64,000 bases of DNA from Dendrophyllia cribrosa (lineage: Eukaryota > Cnidaria > Anthozoa > Scleractinia > Dendrophylliidae). Positions 51,702 to 62,578 of this stretch are shown here, in pieces (positions within the stretch are counted from its first letter, which is position 1; each line of letters begins with the position of its first letter). The translations under genes and the position numbers were made by a program. The stretch lies in contig JAJLRJ010000004.1 of NCBI GenBank assembly GCA_024195265.1, forward strand, positions 6,587,095-6,651,094, given 5' to 3'. A model generated the notes under the pieces. It was not told the DNA's origin and made no database searches. It saw nothing but the letters and a program-made list of their open reading frames with translations.

Positions 51702-54700
51702 CTAGTGTATGTCTTTGTGTCCATATGCCAGCGTGTGGACACCATCATCCTTGATCCAGCGCTTGGAGTCAAAGGGCGAGAGCGTTGTCTTGATGAGATG
51801 CTCACCGAAGATCTGGTGGCCTTTGCTTCGGATCCTGTCCATCCCGTGCTTGAAGGTTGGCTGGTCGAAGAGGGCATCCTTGTAGTTCTGGTGGATGATC
51901 TCTTTCTTTGTGACAACCTTGGTGGTGCCCTTTGCTTTTTTGATGTCCAGCTTAGCTTTGATTTCTTTGCCGTCCTTGTCCTTCTTCTTAATACACCTGC
52001 TGTCGTCTTTCAAGATACTGTACATCTTCGAGCGAAGACAGATTACCTCTGAGATAGGCACACCCTCGCACTCGTCCTTCATCTTGCCGATGACCTTCTT
52101 GTTAAGCTGGCTGTGGAGTGGATGGTGCTTGGGATAGTCACTTGTGTCGTAGAGTTCGTCCCGAAGGTTCTCCATGTCTTTGTAGACATCATCCGTCTTG
52201 ATCTCGAGGAGTAGGGAGTCGGTGTCTGTGTAGAGTAGGTCTACTCGCGGACCGTACTTCAACTTGAGATGGTTGTAGTAGAAGTCGTACATCAGTGTTT
52301 TAGAGAGATCAAGGATGCACATGCCTGTGTAGACTGGTCGGTTGAAGAGGATTTTCTCCCTCTGCATCTGGACCCCCGCCAGGTTGCTTCCAAAGACCGC
52401 TGCTCTGGAAAATAGTGGGCTTGCGATAAGCTTTCTCATCTTGTCTTGCTCGTGCGGCCGGACAAGCTTCATGTCGATTCGATTTTTGAGGTTCTCCATT
52501 GTCTTACCGAAGACGGAGTTGTTCATGAGCTTGAAGAAGTTCTTCTCGAAGTCGGAAGTAGCCTTCTTCCTGAGCCCGGTGTTCAGGGAGATTTATGGCT
52601 CCATCCACGCCCTCTGCTCGAACTTGAGGATTTTGTGGATTTTCCTCAACTTCATTCCAAGATCCAGGTACTGCTGGAGGGCTCTGTAATGCAACACGTA
52701 CCGGGATTTATCGCGTAGGGTAAGGAGCAGCTTCTGTGTCTTGTCCTCTGGCTGCCCCTCTACCAAGGCCCTTTGGTAGGGTGACATCCATTCCTTTGGG
52801 ACGACCTGCTTTTCTGGGGCTAGAGGATAGGCATTGTGCTCATCGTGCAGCTCCTCTGGGTACTCAAGATCAACCTCGAGGATGTAACCGATCTTTCTGT
52901 TTGACCTCCACTTCCTGATCTGGTGAAGTGTTGGAAAGACAGGGCACCATGCGAACTTACCAACTGGGAGAGGCTGACTCATGGCCCAGCCGTAGAGATT
53001 GTTTGCGTCGTAGTACATGATGTAGCTTGGCTCTTCGTTGATGTTGTAGTCGCGAAGATATTTATTGTTGGCCTTGCAGTGGCGCCTGCTCTCCATGGAT
53101 ATACCACCTCGCAAGCCTCTTTCAACAAAGAGGTGCATGTTGACGTCTGTGAGCAGTTCCAGGTTAACGCCCGTATACTTGAGAAGGGCGTCCCTGGAAA
53201 GGCCCGGGCTTGTATAGTAGTGTGCCGGGTCAAGCTTGTAGTGATGCAGACATGTTTTTCTGAAGTTCTCGAAAACATCGGCCATAAGAAGCACGTCTGT
53301 ACAAAGGTAGAGATCGTGGTAATCTCCGAGTGTCTAACATCCGAATGTCTCCCACACTTTTTGCGCGTGGGCGTAGTCTTTATCGGAGATGCCTTCCTTC
53401 TTGAGCTCACTGTAGAAGGCATCCTTCGGTGGTAGTGTTGTCTCATCGAAGCGGGTCCATGAGTCCATGTGCTCATATGGGTAGACACCTTTTTGTAAAA
53501 TAAGCTTGCGTTTGAAAGGGTTCTTCTCGTAGTCTGCCGTGATTGTAAAGGACTCTGGCTTGTTTGCTTCAACCAGGGCGCTTAGGCTTGACTGCATGAA
53601 CTGCAAGCTGTCAATGAACCTCAGCTTGCCAAGGGAGAAGGATATGTACTTCTCCATGTTGTTGGGAATGCATTTCAAATCAGAATGCACGTCTGCAATA
53701 CCACTCATGATATGGTGCGCATCGTAACCCTTCAAGTTGTGAAAGATTACTGGGATTATTTCCGTTTTCGAGCTGGTACGGAAATAGTTGAAGTTGCAAG
53801 CATTGTGAGCCGCACTCCGATATTTGCCTGTGATGTGGCAATGATCTCTAACTGCATCTCAAACAGAATCTTGGATAAGGGGCTCTCCACATAATAGACA
53901 ATCGGGCTGCTCGAATGAATTCTCAGGGGGGGCCTGCCTTTGGTTTCTTGGTCCGATAAATGGGAACCCTTCCAATTCACCATCCTCGCCCTGGATGTAA
54001 ATTTTGAATGCCTTTTGATAGTCTGGTCTGTAACCCGCAATTGCATCCCTGTGGTTATCCTTGATGAGAGGCTTATCACAGATGTGGCAATCTGTTGCAC
54101 TGTTGAAATCTGCCCAGTCTGCTCTTGTCATGGAGAGTGGCTCCTTGCGTTGCAGCTCGTCTCTGATTTCTCCTTCCAGCTGCTGAAGGCTGTTAAGAAA
54201 GAGTGACACCGAGTTCTCTCCTCTGTATAGATAAGGACCCTTTGTCTCTCCATCAGAGCGAACTGCTAACATGCAGAACCCGCAGGGTTTATGTACGGAT
54301 GTTTCAGTTGTACTGCTCTGTGATGGGTCTGGTGTGCAACCGTGGACTTTTTCGACTATGCTTTCGAAGTCGGCATAGATAACCCAAGGCTTCTTCATCT
54401 GGTTCTGGAAGTTCTGGAAGTTAAGGAAGTTTTCGCCTTCTTTTGGCATTTCAGCTCGTACCGGCCTGCCTTTGACTCCCCTACAGTAGAAGAGATGGTC
54501 AGTGAGAACCCGTTCTGAAGAAAAGGCTTGGAGACACCTGTCACAGTGATGCATACGGCGCCCTACGTTGTACTCACTGTGTAGGAGCCTGCTCATGCTC
54601 TTGATGTAGCAGTAATGCGAGGTGTGCATGTCTGTGAGCATCATCAGATTGATCCTTCGAAGATTGGGGTCCTCTAGCTCACTGACTCTGATTACAACCG

Positions 54701-55409
54701 TGTGGTTGTTCTGCCAGCCATAAAGGTTGATTGGAAGGTTGTTTTGACGCTCAACCTTGGATATCTGGCTCAATGGTGTTGGAAAATCGATTCCAGTGAA
54801 GTCTAGACCATCATCAACGGGATAACTACCTGGCCGGTCTGAGTGCGCCTCGGCAGGAAACAAGGCTGCTCTAAGTGCCCATCGGAGGCACTGGTTGTCT
54901 CTGTTCTTTACATTGATGATGGCTTGCTTTGACCTGAGTTTTGATGGTGTTGGTATGAATGTACCACCTCTTAGGGGCTGGTATAGCCCGAACTCAAGGT
55001 AGACAGTGTTGATTTTCTCAATCACCCAGCCAGAACCCATGTGCTGCCATCTGGCAATCTCTTCCTTAAAGCCATTCACAATGCCTTCCAGGATGTCCCC
55101 CTCTCGCAGCTGATAGAGATGTGTTACTATCAGTGGGTTGACGTTCCAAAAGAAGTGATCCATTTCTCGATTGTCATCGCCTTCCATTGAAAAGTGAACA
55201 TCGAATGACAAAGTGATCTTCACTCCGCCAAGCTCTGTAACTTCGCGTGCTATTTTCTGGAGAATAGTCGCCCTATTGACTATGAAAAAAGCATTAAGGT
55301 TCTTGATTTGGTAGTCATCAGGGACGTTTATCTTGTAGCCATGCAACCATTTACCGAAGTAGTCTTGGTTCCTTGGATTGAAGTCAAGACCTTGAGCCGC
55401 CATTGCCAT
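51702..55409 (-). pseudogene. Protein-primed family-B DNA polymerase with three nonsense codons
   Basis: A single reading frame of about 1,236 codons from 55409, interrupted by tga (53859-53861), tag (53334-53336) and taa (52593-52595), with no frameshift. Order of motifs: N-terminal domain with a C2H2-like finger (HHCDRCLQAFSSERVLTDHL), ExoI in WVIYADFESIVEKV, ExoII near KGYDAHHIMSG, ExoIII near the second stop, polymerase A in YYDANNLYGWAMSQPLPVG, motif B region MNNSVFGKTMENLKNR, and motif C YTDTDSLLLE. The start is the first Met after the TIR; tgtatatacc lies 8 nt upstream. In intact form it would replicate the element from its ends by protein priming; this copy cannot make the full enzyme. 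Confidence 0.85.
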
Positions 55410-55616
55410 ATAGGTGGGTATATACAGGGGGTGGGATTTCTCCAATTGGTAATACCCCCTGGGGTGGTGGTGGTCTCGTACCGGATCAGCATATAGTAGT
55501 ATAGGGAGTTGGTCATCCGGGACCGTTTGAGTCCATAAAATAGCGGTCCGAACGCAGTGGGGACCGCTTATTTATGGGACTCAAACGGTCCCGGATCACC
55601 AACTCCCTATACTACT
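55405..55616. repeat. Polinton right TIR with terminal palindrome
   Basis: Inverted copy of 38782-38990 with few differences. The outer 122 bp forms the same self-complementary hairpin, with loop ccactgcgttc (read inward) against tcactgcgttc on the left. Both ends have the loop in the same orientation relative to the element. Confidence 0.9.
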
Positions 55617-55784
55617 CTGTGAGATCCGTTGTTAGGCTTTCAGGCAGCTCTGGCTTTCAGGCATCTGATGACAAAACGATCTCCAGTGTTAAACGAACGG
55701 CAGTTGCTATAAACTATAAGATAGTCTACGTGTCAAACCTAGCCAAAGTAGGCGGCCGTGGTTTGGGACAAATCATCATTTTTT

Positions 55785-56014
55785 AAAGGGGCAGTATCAC
55801 GAGGTTCCACGCGCGGCACTGTTCACTATTCTTGCACCGGAATTTTAGACATATCACTGTTAAAAGTGATTTTTTTCTTTCTTCCGGCTATCAAAACGGA
55901 TTTTTTTATTCAACAAATACCTCCACTTCTCGACGGCCTTTTTGAATTTGCGGAATCAAACTTGAAAACTGGGCCGACGTTTTCAAGTTTCGACCTCGTG
56001 ATACTGCCCCTTTA
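55785..56014. mobile_element. MITE with ttaaaggggcagtatcac TIRs
   Basis: Left aaaggggcagtatcacgagg and right cctcgtgatactgcccctt are exact complements. The 230-bp element has no coding capacity and resembles the 37371-37907 MITE in its terminal pattern (aaagggacactgtcacgagg). Confidence 0.8.
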
Positions 56015-56554
56015 AAAGGGGGAAAATTAAGACAAAGTTGGCGGCAGTTTAGCCTTCGCCCAGATGTCTCCTATTTCCTTTGCTTTGCCGGCGCGAAGGA
56101 AATAGCGGGCTAACGGCGGTTAAGGTTGAGACAATTTTCCTAAGCATTTAAAAGTGAAAATCGAGACAAATAAGTAGGCGGTAGTTGAGTTCAAATAAGA
56201 CTCCTGTTCACAACCGGTAGGCGCCTTCCTGAGATAACCACTGACTCTCCTAACTGAAAAATCTACATACCGTAATGATTCGATTTAGCGCCTTCCTTCC
56301 AATAAGCGCCCCCGCCACTTGAAGATGCTACGCCAGAAAGGTTTCTTATCGAAGAAAGTGACATAAAAAGAAATACGGCCGTAACTTTGAATCATGAACC
56401 TGTAGTAATTTTAATATACAGAGCACCTATCAGCACAATTAAAATATTATATCATCATAATGAAGTTTGGATGCAGGAGACAAAATTTTCGTTTTATTGC
56501 ACTTGTACTGTAACACATTAGCCGGTCAATTTGCGTCTGTAGTGACATCGAAGT

Positions 56555-56750
56555 ATGGCCGAGTGGTCACTTACCAGAGGTTAAAATCAACAGAAAAATT
56601 CAAATCACCAGCGTTGAAAGTGGTCGCGGTCGCTTACGAGAGGTGGTCGCTTACAAAGTTTCGACTATAGTGATATGAGCTAGTGGAAGAAATTGGTATT
56701 TTGGAAAACGTGCTTACGAGAGGTTGGTCGCTCAGTGGAGGTTTGATTTT
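56555..56750. mobile_element. Fragment of a pogo-like MITE
   Basis: Contains agtggtcgcggtcgcttacg, agaggtggtcgcttacaa and ttggtattttggaaaac in the same order as the right end of the element at 59138-60047. The terminal cttgactgta-like end is degraded. Confidence 0.65.
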
Positions 56751-57490
56751 AGTTAAAGAGAAAGATTACAAAATCGTTATTAGGGACTGATCCTTTACAA
56801 TAAAATTTATGAAAAAATGCTAAGCAATAAAATTATACGTTGACGAAAAAATCAAGGCGTGCGTTTCGGCCCCAATCGAGCCTAACCTGTTTTGCAAAAT
56901 TAGGCCGAGGGGTGGCGAATGGTAAATCCGAGACTCGCCGAGACGCCGAGACCCTTGTTTCAAAATCCGAGACCGCGAACGCGGCTACGTTATAAAATCC
57001 GAGCCCGAGACCCAATGCGGGAAAAAAACCGAGCCCGAAACTTGGTGCCAAAAATATCCGATTCACCTATCAAACAACAAACAAGGATGAAGAATGAGAA
57101 TGCTTAACAAAAGTATCCGAGACTCCGAGACCTTGAGGATGAAATCCGAGACTCCGAGACAGAAAAAGCACCAGCCAAACGAGACTTTGAGACTTCAAAC
57201 AAAAACTGCCGAGATTTCGAGACCGGACCAAAATTTTCCGAGACCCTCGATTTTGAAGGTACCATTCGCCACCCCTTTAATAGAAAAACAATTGCACAAT
57301 CAAAGAGACTGATGACAAAAAGCTCAGTCAAAGATTTAAACAAAATTGATTTGCACGAGCAAACATTCAACGCGTCTGTTCACGCGTCTGTCTTTCATGC
57401 TGTTCGATTCATCGAGCGACAAATTCAGTTTATTTGCATGCAGGATCATGCAAGCAGTCAAACTTTAGTCAGTTTAGGGTACTCGGGCGG
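56751..57490. other. No gene; short repeats of a ccgagac motif
   Basis: Between about 56930 and 57240 the string tccgagac(tccgagac) recurs many times with Arg/Thr/Pro-type translations. It looks like degenerate low-complexity repeat DNA rather than coding sequence. Confidence 0.5.
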
Positions 57491-57601
57491 GGCCCCGGTC
57501 CCTGAAAAGCCGATTAACGCTAACCCACGATTAAATCATCCTAATCGAGGGATAAATTTTATCCTTCGATTAGATTCTGTTCCTGAAAGCACGATTTAAT
57601 A

Positions 57602-58552
57602 CCAGGCGTAGTCAATCGATAGAAATCGATATCGGAAATCAATCGATACCATCGATATCAATCGATATCAATCACCGATTGATATCGATTGAAATCGGTA
57701 ATCGATAACAATCGAACTCACAGAAAAAATTTATTATCGATTGTTATCGATTGAGATAATGGATAATAATCGATAGCAATCGACAGTAATCGATAACAAT
57801 CACTAATCCCAAGGAGTCCCTGGAAGAGTATTCGTTTCAAAGATGGCGTTACTATTTAGTAAACAATACGAGACCCGTGTTCAAATGGTAAAACATTTTA
57901 TTATTTCAGCAGCTAGTTCTTGGTTTGGGGTTTTAAAATATTTTAACTTGTCCATTCATCCCAGCGCTGTCGATTGCATCTTGCATATCCTTTATGGCGT
58001 TCTCGCGTAGATGAAAGTCCAACTCGATCCTATATATGCACGGACATTGTAGCCCTCCCGAACGCTTCCATCTTTTGGCATAAGGTGCCGTACTTGGCTT
58101 GGCAGAAGCTGTTATTTCACTGTGAATAATAACCAGGGTAATAAATAAGCGTAATTAACACAATGTTGTCAAGTCATGTTTAGTGTTCCCCAAGTTCCCT
58201 TCGTTGAAAGATAAACAAACATGGAAGTCACTGATAACATACCAGGTAATTCGTCCATGATATTCCTCTGTTAGCTTGGCAAACAAGCAGGAAAACTGGA
58301 TCGGAACTCGTCCAACAATCTCTAACTTGTAGAAATTGACAAAAATAGTTTCCGATAAAAATCGATGATAATCGATAACAATCGATAAACCAATCCTTAT
58401 CGATTTCCATCGGAAATCGATATCAATCGAACTCAACTTTTTTTCTTTATCGATTCCTATCGAGTGGTATCGGAAATCGATATCAATCGAAGATTGATAT
58501 CGATTGCTATTGATTGTTATCGATTATCAGTTTATCGATTGACTACGCCTGG
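57602..58552. mobile_element. 951-bp element rich in atcgat, 7-bp TSD
   Basis: Ends ccaggcgtagtcaatcgata (left) and tatcgattgactacgcctgg-type (right) are inverted. TTTAATA is present exactly on both sides (57595-57601 and 58553-58559). Both subterminal regions (about 200 bp each) are packed with atcgat/aatcgata strings, while the centre is ordinary sequence with a small open frame. Confidence 0.85.
57938..58140 (-). other. Possible captured exon inside the atcgat element
   Basis: The minus strand is open for about 67 codons with ordinary protein-like composition (SAKPSTAPYAKRWKRSGG, then ELDFHLRENAIKDMQDAIDS) and ends in a taa. It sits in the only non-repetitive part of the element. No initiating Met and no recognised family, so it could be an exon fragment carried by the transposon, or chance. 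Confidence 0.3.
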
Positions 58553-59137
58553 TTTAATAGTGCTAACCAAGGGATAAAATAAGGGTTAAATTTAATCCAC
58601 CTAGCGAGGTCGATTAACTCACTAATCGGCGAATAAATTAATTTTGTCAAAACAAACAAAAAAGCGGAAAAAACTTTACGTTAAGTTGGTCCAGGAAATA
58701 TAGAAAGCAACTTATACTAGGAATCCTTCTTCTTGGCGACTTTAATGATAGATAAACTTGCTGTACTTACAGATTCAGGAGAGAATAAATCAATTTTTGG
58801 GCAGTGTAATTTGCAGTGAAAAGTGATCGAGCCAAGGCAGACAAACACCCGTAAATACGCAAATCATGCAGTCTCGGCAATTACTCATAATAATAATAGT
58901 CCAGTAACGTTAGACGAAAAATGGGCTCAAAATGAAACAAATTGCAACAGAAGATGTTTTAACGGTTTTAGACAGAGAATGTTATTGCGAATAACATATC
59001 CAAAATCGCAAAAAAATCCCTTAAAGGGAAAGTGCTAAAATTTGCACTTTAAAAACTCTTTAAAAGACACAATTTTTTGCAGCATGAAAACGAGGCTCAG
59101 CCTAAAATGTCAAAGTTTTTTTCGGAAAACCTAAATA

Positions 59138-60047
59138 CAGTCGAACCTCCCGTAAGCGACCACCCAAAATGTCAAGCCTAGGTGGTCGCTTACGGGAGGC
59201 GGTCGCTTACGAGAGTTCAGACCATATTGGGTCAAAATTTAGCCTTATTAGCATATGGTAACTGCGGAGACTTATCCCATGTGCCAATGCCCATCTAAAC
59301 CCATGTAATAACTTTTAGTAGTCACAAAAATACTCAGTTTAAGCTTTCCAAAATATTTATTCAGAGTTTCACGGTTCGCTCCTGTTAATTTACCTAATAA
59401 GGCGAATGGCCGAGCAAGGTCGAACAAGTCTCACGATAGTTACAAATTGAATCTTTAATGTTGTCTAAACGTTAAGGGGAACTGAACATGAACTAATAAG
59501 GATTTGATTGCTAGCTTTAAATTTGACAGCTTTTTTATATTACTGGTGATTTACATGTTAACAAGCGTAAAAACTGTACATTAACCCTTTAACACCCAAA
59601 TTTCCACCAAAAATACCCTTTTTCGATTCAGGCTACAAATGCCATTTTATGGCCATTATCTAACCAAATTGAGGCCGAACAGTCAAAAACATCGTTTACA
59701 GCTCGGAAACTAAACCCTCCTACCATTTGTAGAAGAATTTGAGAATTTGAGTTCGGCATGGGTTTTGAACGAGAAAAACAGGACTTGTCTTGAGGAATGC
59801 GATAATGTTACAACACCTCATTATCCAATTTCCGCTCTATTATCTGTCAAGTAGCTTCAAGTGGTCGCTTACGGGAGGTTAAAAACAAAAGAAAATTTCA
59901 AACTTTTAGCTCTAAAAGTGGTCGCGGTCGCTTACGAGAGGTGGTCGCTTACAAGAGGTTCCAAATATAGAGATTGGACTTGGAAACTTTTGGTATTTTG
60001 GAAAACTGGTCGCTGAGGAGAGATGGTCGCAACCGGAGGTTCGACTG
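59138..60047. mobile_element. pogo/Tigger-like MITE, TA duplication
   Basis: Ends cagtcgaacctcccgtaagc and ggaggttcgactg are inverted, with ta on each side (59136-59137 and 60048-60049). Subterminal copies of ggtcgcttacgggagg and relatives occur in both orientations. No transposase. The ends and TA target fit the pogo branch of Tc1/mariner. Confidence 0.8.
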
Positions 60048-60207
60048 TATATTACATTCATCTCTCTTAATACCCATTACGAAGATTTATTATTTTTCTG
60101 AACAAACCAAAGAAAAAATCAAACTTATTTATCAAATAAAAAGATGCTAAAATGAAAAATATTGATTAATTTCGAACGCGTCTCCATAATCTGTGATTAC
60201 TGCTAGT

Positions 60208-60318
60208 ATAATTGTTATACCGACGTTTCGGAAATGCCGAAATTAAAGAACGGTTTTTTCTTGATAGTTTTGTACCCTGAAGAAAGCAGCATTGCCGAAA
60301 CGTCGGTATAACAATTAT
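60208..60318. repeat. Perfect inverted repeat with cgaaacgtcgg
   Basis: ataattgttataccgacgtt plus tcgg near 60208 is the exact complement of 60295-60318. The right copy is preceded by ctgaagaaagcagcattgc then cgaaacgtc, a pattern like the hammerhead-like motif at 12752. Confidence 0.75.
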
Positions 60319-60449
60319 ATGAACAGCGTCGAAATTTATCAATATTTTTCATTTTATGTCCTCGCGTGTAATACCTTGGATGACATGGAGCAGGTTTTCC
60401 GCATGAGCTATGAACATACCCTACAGTCCTGTTTGAAGCACCAAGTCCG

Positions 60450-61320
60450 ATGCGCCCGGCCAATAAGCCAGTTCTTGCTGATGCCCTCTGGTCACTTGTG
60501 GAGGGTCAAGATCAAGCACCTGAGATACCGCAAAGCGTGACGCAGTATGTGCTGGATGATGGCGCGCTTATCCACAGATGCCCTTGGCCCACTCCAGGAT
60601 CAGCAACATACGGAGAGCTGTGTGAGCTCTACTGCAAATATGTTAAGCGCAAGTATGGTCAGCCTATCGTTGTGTTTGATGGGTACGAAAGTCTCACCAC
60701 GAAGAGTATGACGCAACAAAGGCGTACCGTAAACAAAATTGGGGCAACCGTTACGTTTACTGCAGACATGAAGGCGACCACAAAGAAGGACCAATTCCGC
60801 TCTTAAGAAATTCATCGACTGCTCTTACTTCCGGGAGCAAGCCTCAGTATTCAGTGGTGCTGGATCTGCTGATGACGTTGTGAAGACTGGTGAGAATGCC
60901 CTGGTGTCAGTATTTAACGGAAGGAGAATAGCCTGAGGTACAAGAGATAATGCGAGAAGCTTGCAAGCAGGAAGGCCCAAGTTCAGCCGCAAAGCCTTCC
61001 TCATACATCTGCTGCGGCGAAGTACCACAGCATGAGAGTCTATATGCAGGTGAGCGGGGAAAGGAGAAGATTGCGGTATGACTGAGGCAAGGCAATGGGG
61101 CTGGATTGTAGAGCAAGAGCAAATGTGTCCCGTCATGACGGACAAACCCGCCGCACCCGAGTCCCTCCTGCGCATTATATGCAACTGTTCGTATGATTGC
61201 AGCAGCCTCAGGTGCACCTGCCGCAAGAACGGCCTCGAGCGTTCTCCCGCCTGTGGCCAATGCAAGGGTGGTAGCTGTACCAATTCCATCGTGGACGAGG
61301 TTGAAGATGACGACCAATAA
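60450..61320 (+). pseudogene. FEN-CXC nuclease, deleted copy
   Basis: The N-terminal part (60450-60806) includes VLDDGALIHRCPWPTPGSAT and IVVFDGYESLTTKSMTQQRR, clearly related to copy 1. At about 60803 the sequence jumps to the part matching copy 1 after its GIGKGA region (LKKFIDCSYFREQ), removing roughly 130 codons that hold the other catalytic acids. Further frame changes follow, then 61078-61320 restores the linker (WGWIVEQEQMCPVMTDKPAA) and the CXC cysteines (CNCSYDCSSLRCTCRKNG). The copy therefore cannot encode an active nuclease. Its N-terminus is longer than in copy 1. Confidence 0.75.
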
Positions 61321-61686
61321 TTGGCGCTTTGATTGCTGCTTCAGTATCACTCCCTAAAAACGAATTCATTCGAATTTCTTCTCAGATTAATTAAGTAACT
61401 TGGCGAAATGGCGAAAAGCATTTTCCCGAATTAAACAACGGGGCTTAAGAGTACAAATAAATTGTTGTTGTTGTTGTTGTTGTAAAAAGAAACTGTCCAA
61501 CGTCAACCAACTGAAAAATAGCTTTTCATTGAGGAAACGAGCATGCATGTTGTAGAAATTACGAGTGGAGAAAAATACTTTTTTTCTAAAATGACCGTCG
61601 CTGTTTGAGAATTCCAAGAATGGCACGTGACGTCTCTTATTTAGAGAGACAAGAGATGGGAATGATGTCTGATGCCATTGTAGTAA

Positions 61687-61852
61687 TACAGCTATTTCAA
61701 TTAACGTTGTCGGTTGAAAAAGGCGAAAAGCCAAGACCGTAAGGTAGTATGGGATTTTTATTCAATGGCTTTTAACCCTAACCCATACTACCTTGCGGTC
61801 TTGGCTTTAAGCTTACATCCGACAACGTTTATTGAAATAGCTGTATACATGA
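61687..61852. repeat. Inverted repeat, about 65-bp arms
   Basis: cagctatttcaattaacgtt ... aaagccaagaccgtaaggta (to about 61752) pairs with the segment up to about 61852 with few differences, around a 30-bp centre. It lies in the non-coding right part of the FEN-CXC copy 2. A (ttg)n microsatellite lies nearby at 61462-61482. Confidence 0.8.
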
Positions 61853-62578
61853 GAAAAAATTGCAAGAATATGGCCATTTATGAAAGAAATAAAACGAGTT
61901 CCGGTTTTAGCCTCGTTTCCATGTTACATCAGAGCGCGCGTTTGAAGCCCTTTAAAGAAATGCAATTTTGAAGGTGTTCCCGTGCTCCGATTTTTTGCGA
62001 TTTTTTTGTGGTAACTCTACGGACTCTTTGGAACAATATTAAGAAGAAAAACCTTCTGTTGCAATTTGTTTCATTTTGACCGGTAAGTACAGGACAGCAA
62101 TCTTATTAACTATTTGAACGGTAAGATTTAAGAGATGTAGTTTTTGTATTTAGCAGGGCTTTCACGAAGCAGAATAAATGTATAAATGAGCTTTCAGTTA
62201 TATTTTTGAAAAGCAAGATAATTTTTGAAAAGCAAGATATAAAAAACAACACGCCATGGAATATTCTTTTATCGCTCGCAAAAGCGTAAATTTAAAAATT
62301 TCATATAACTCTTTACATATAGTTTGACCGGTTTGGAGATGCTATCCAAGAATTCTTGAATTAAATTTTTTTTTTGCAGCACTTGCAGTAGAAAAGGGTG
62401 GGAAAAGATCGACCAAATCAACAAATATCAAGGTTTGAGAATTGCAAGCTTCGTGTAAGACGTCTATTTCCCGCGCATGAACATCTTTTTATCCCTCGAT
62501 AGTTATCTTAGGAATAAGAAATTTAACCGTCGATTAACCGATAATCCAGGGATAGTCGGCTTTTTAGGAACCGGAGCC

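Larger units (their letters stand above)
38782..55616. mobile_element. Polinton/Maverick element, 16.8 kb
   Basis: Bounded by inverted repeats 38782-38990 and 55405-55616 and flanked by a short duplication. It holds the hallmark pair, a protein-primed family-B DNA polymerase and a retrovirus-type integrase, plus a λ-exonuclease-like (YqaJ) protein, capsid-like proteins and several small membrane or coiled-coil proteins. About 3.1 kb at 44.2-47.3 kb is an unrelated nested transposon, so the original length was about 13.8 kb. Stop codons in the polymerase and some other genes show this copy has decayed. Polintons are integrated virus-like elements; I could not identify the packaging ATPase or the maturation protease usually present. 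Confidence 0.9.
58923..62083. mobile_element. FEN-CXC transposon, copy 2, internally deleted
   Basis: Left end ctcaaaatgaaacaaattgc, then aacagaag; right end gcaatttgtttcattttgac inverted. Further inward both arms share the ..caaaatcgcaaaaaa.. and gcatgaaaacgaggct strings, as in copy 1. A 910-bp pogo-like MITE is inserted in the left part. The coding region lacks the middle of the nuclease domain. No clear target duplication was found. Confidence 0.75.
57491..62578. mobile_element. Outer inverted-repeat element split by later insertions
   Basis: ggccccggtccctgaaaagc then cgattaacgc at 57491 is matched imperfectly in inverse orientation at about 62525-62578 (ggatagtcggctttttagga then accggagcc). 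Related ends define the small MITE at 5644-5891. Between them lie a 951-bp element with a 7-bp duplication, the second FEN-CXC transposon, and a pogo-like MITE within that. The short original element seems to have been expanded by insertion. Confidence 0.5.

Noticed and set aside
52923..53435. 170-codon plus-strand frame
   Set aside because: Antisense shadow of the DNA polymerase gene.
60215..60463. 82-codon minus-strand frame
   Set aside because: Overlaps a perfect inverted repeat and the antisense of the FEN-CXC relic; no motif.
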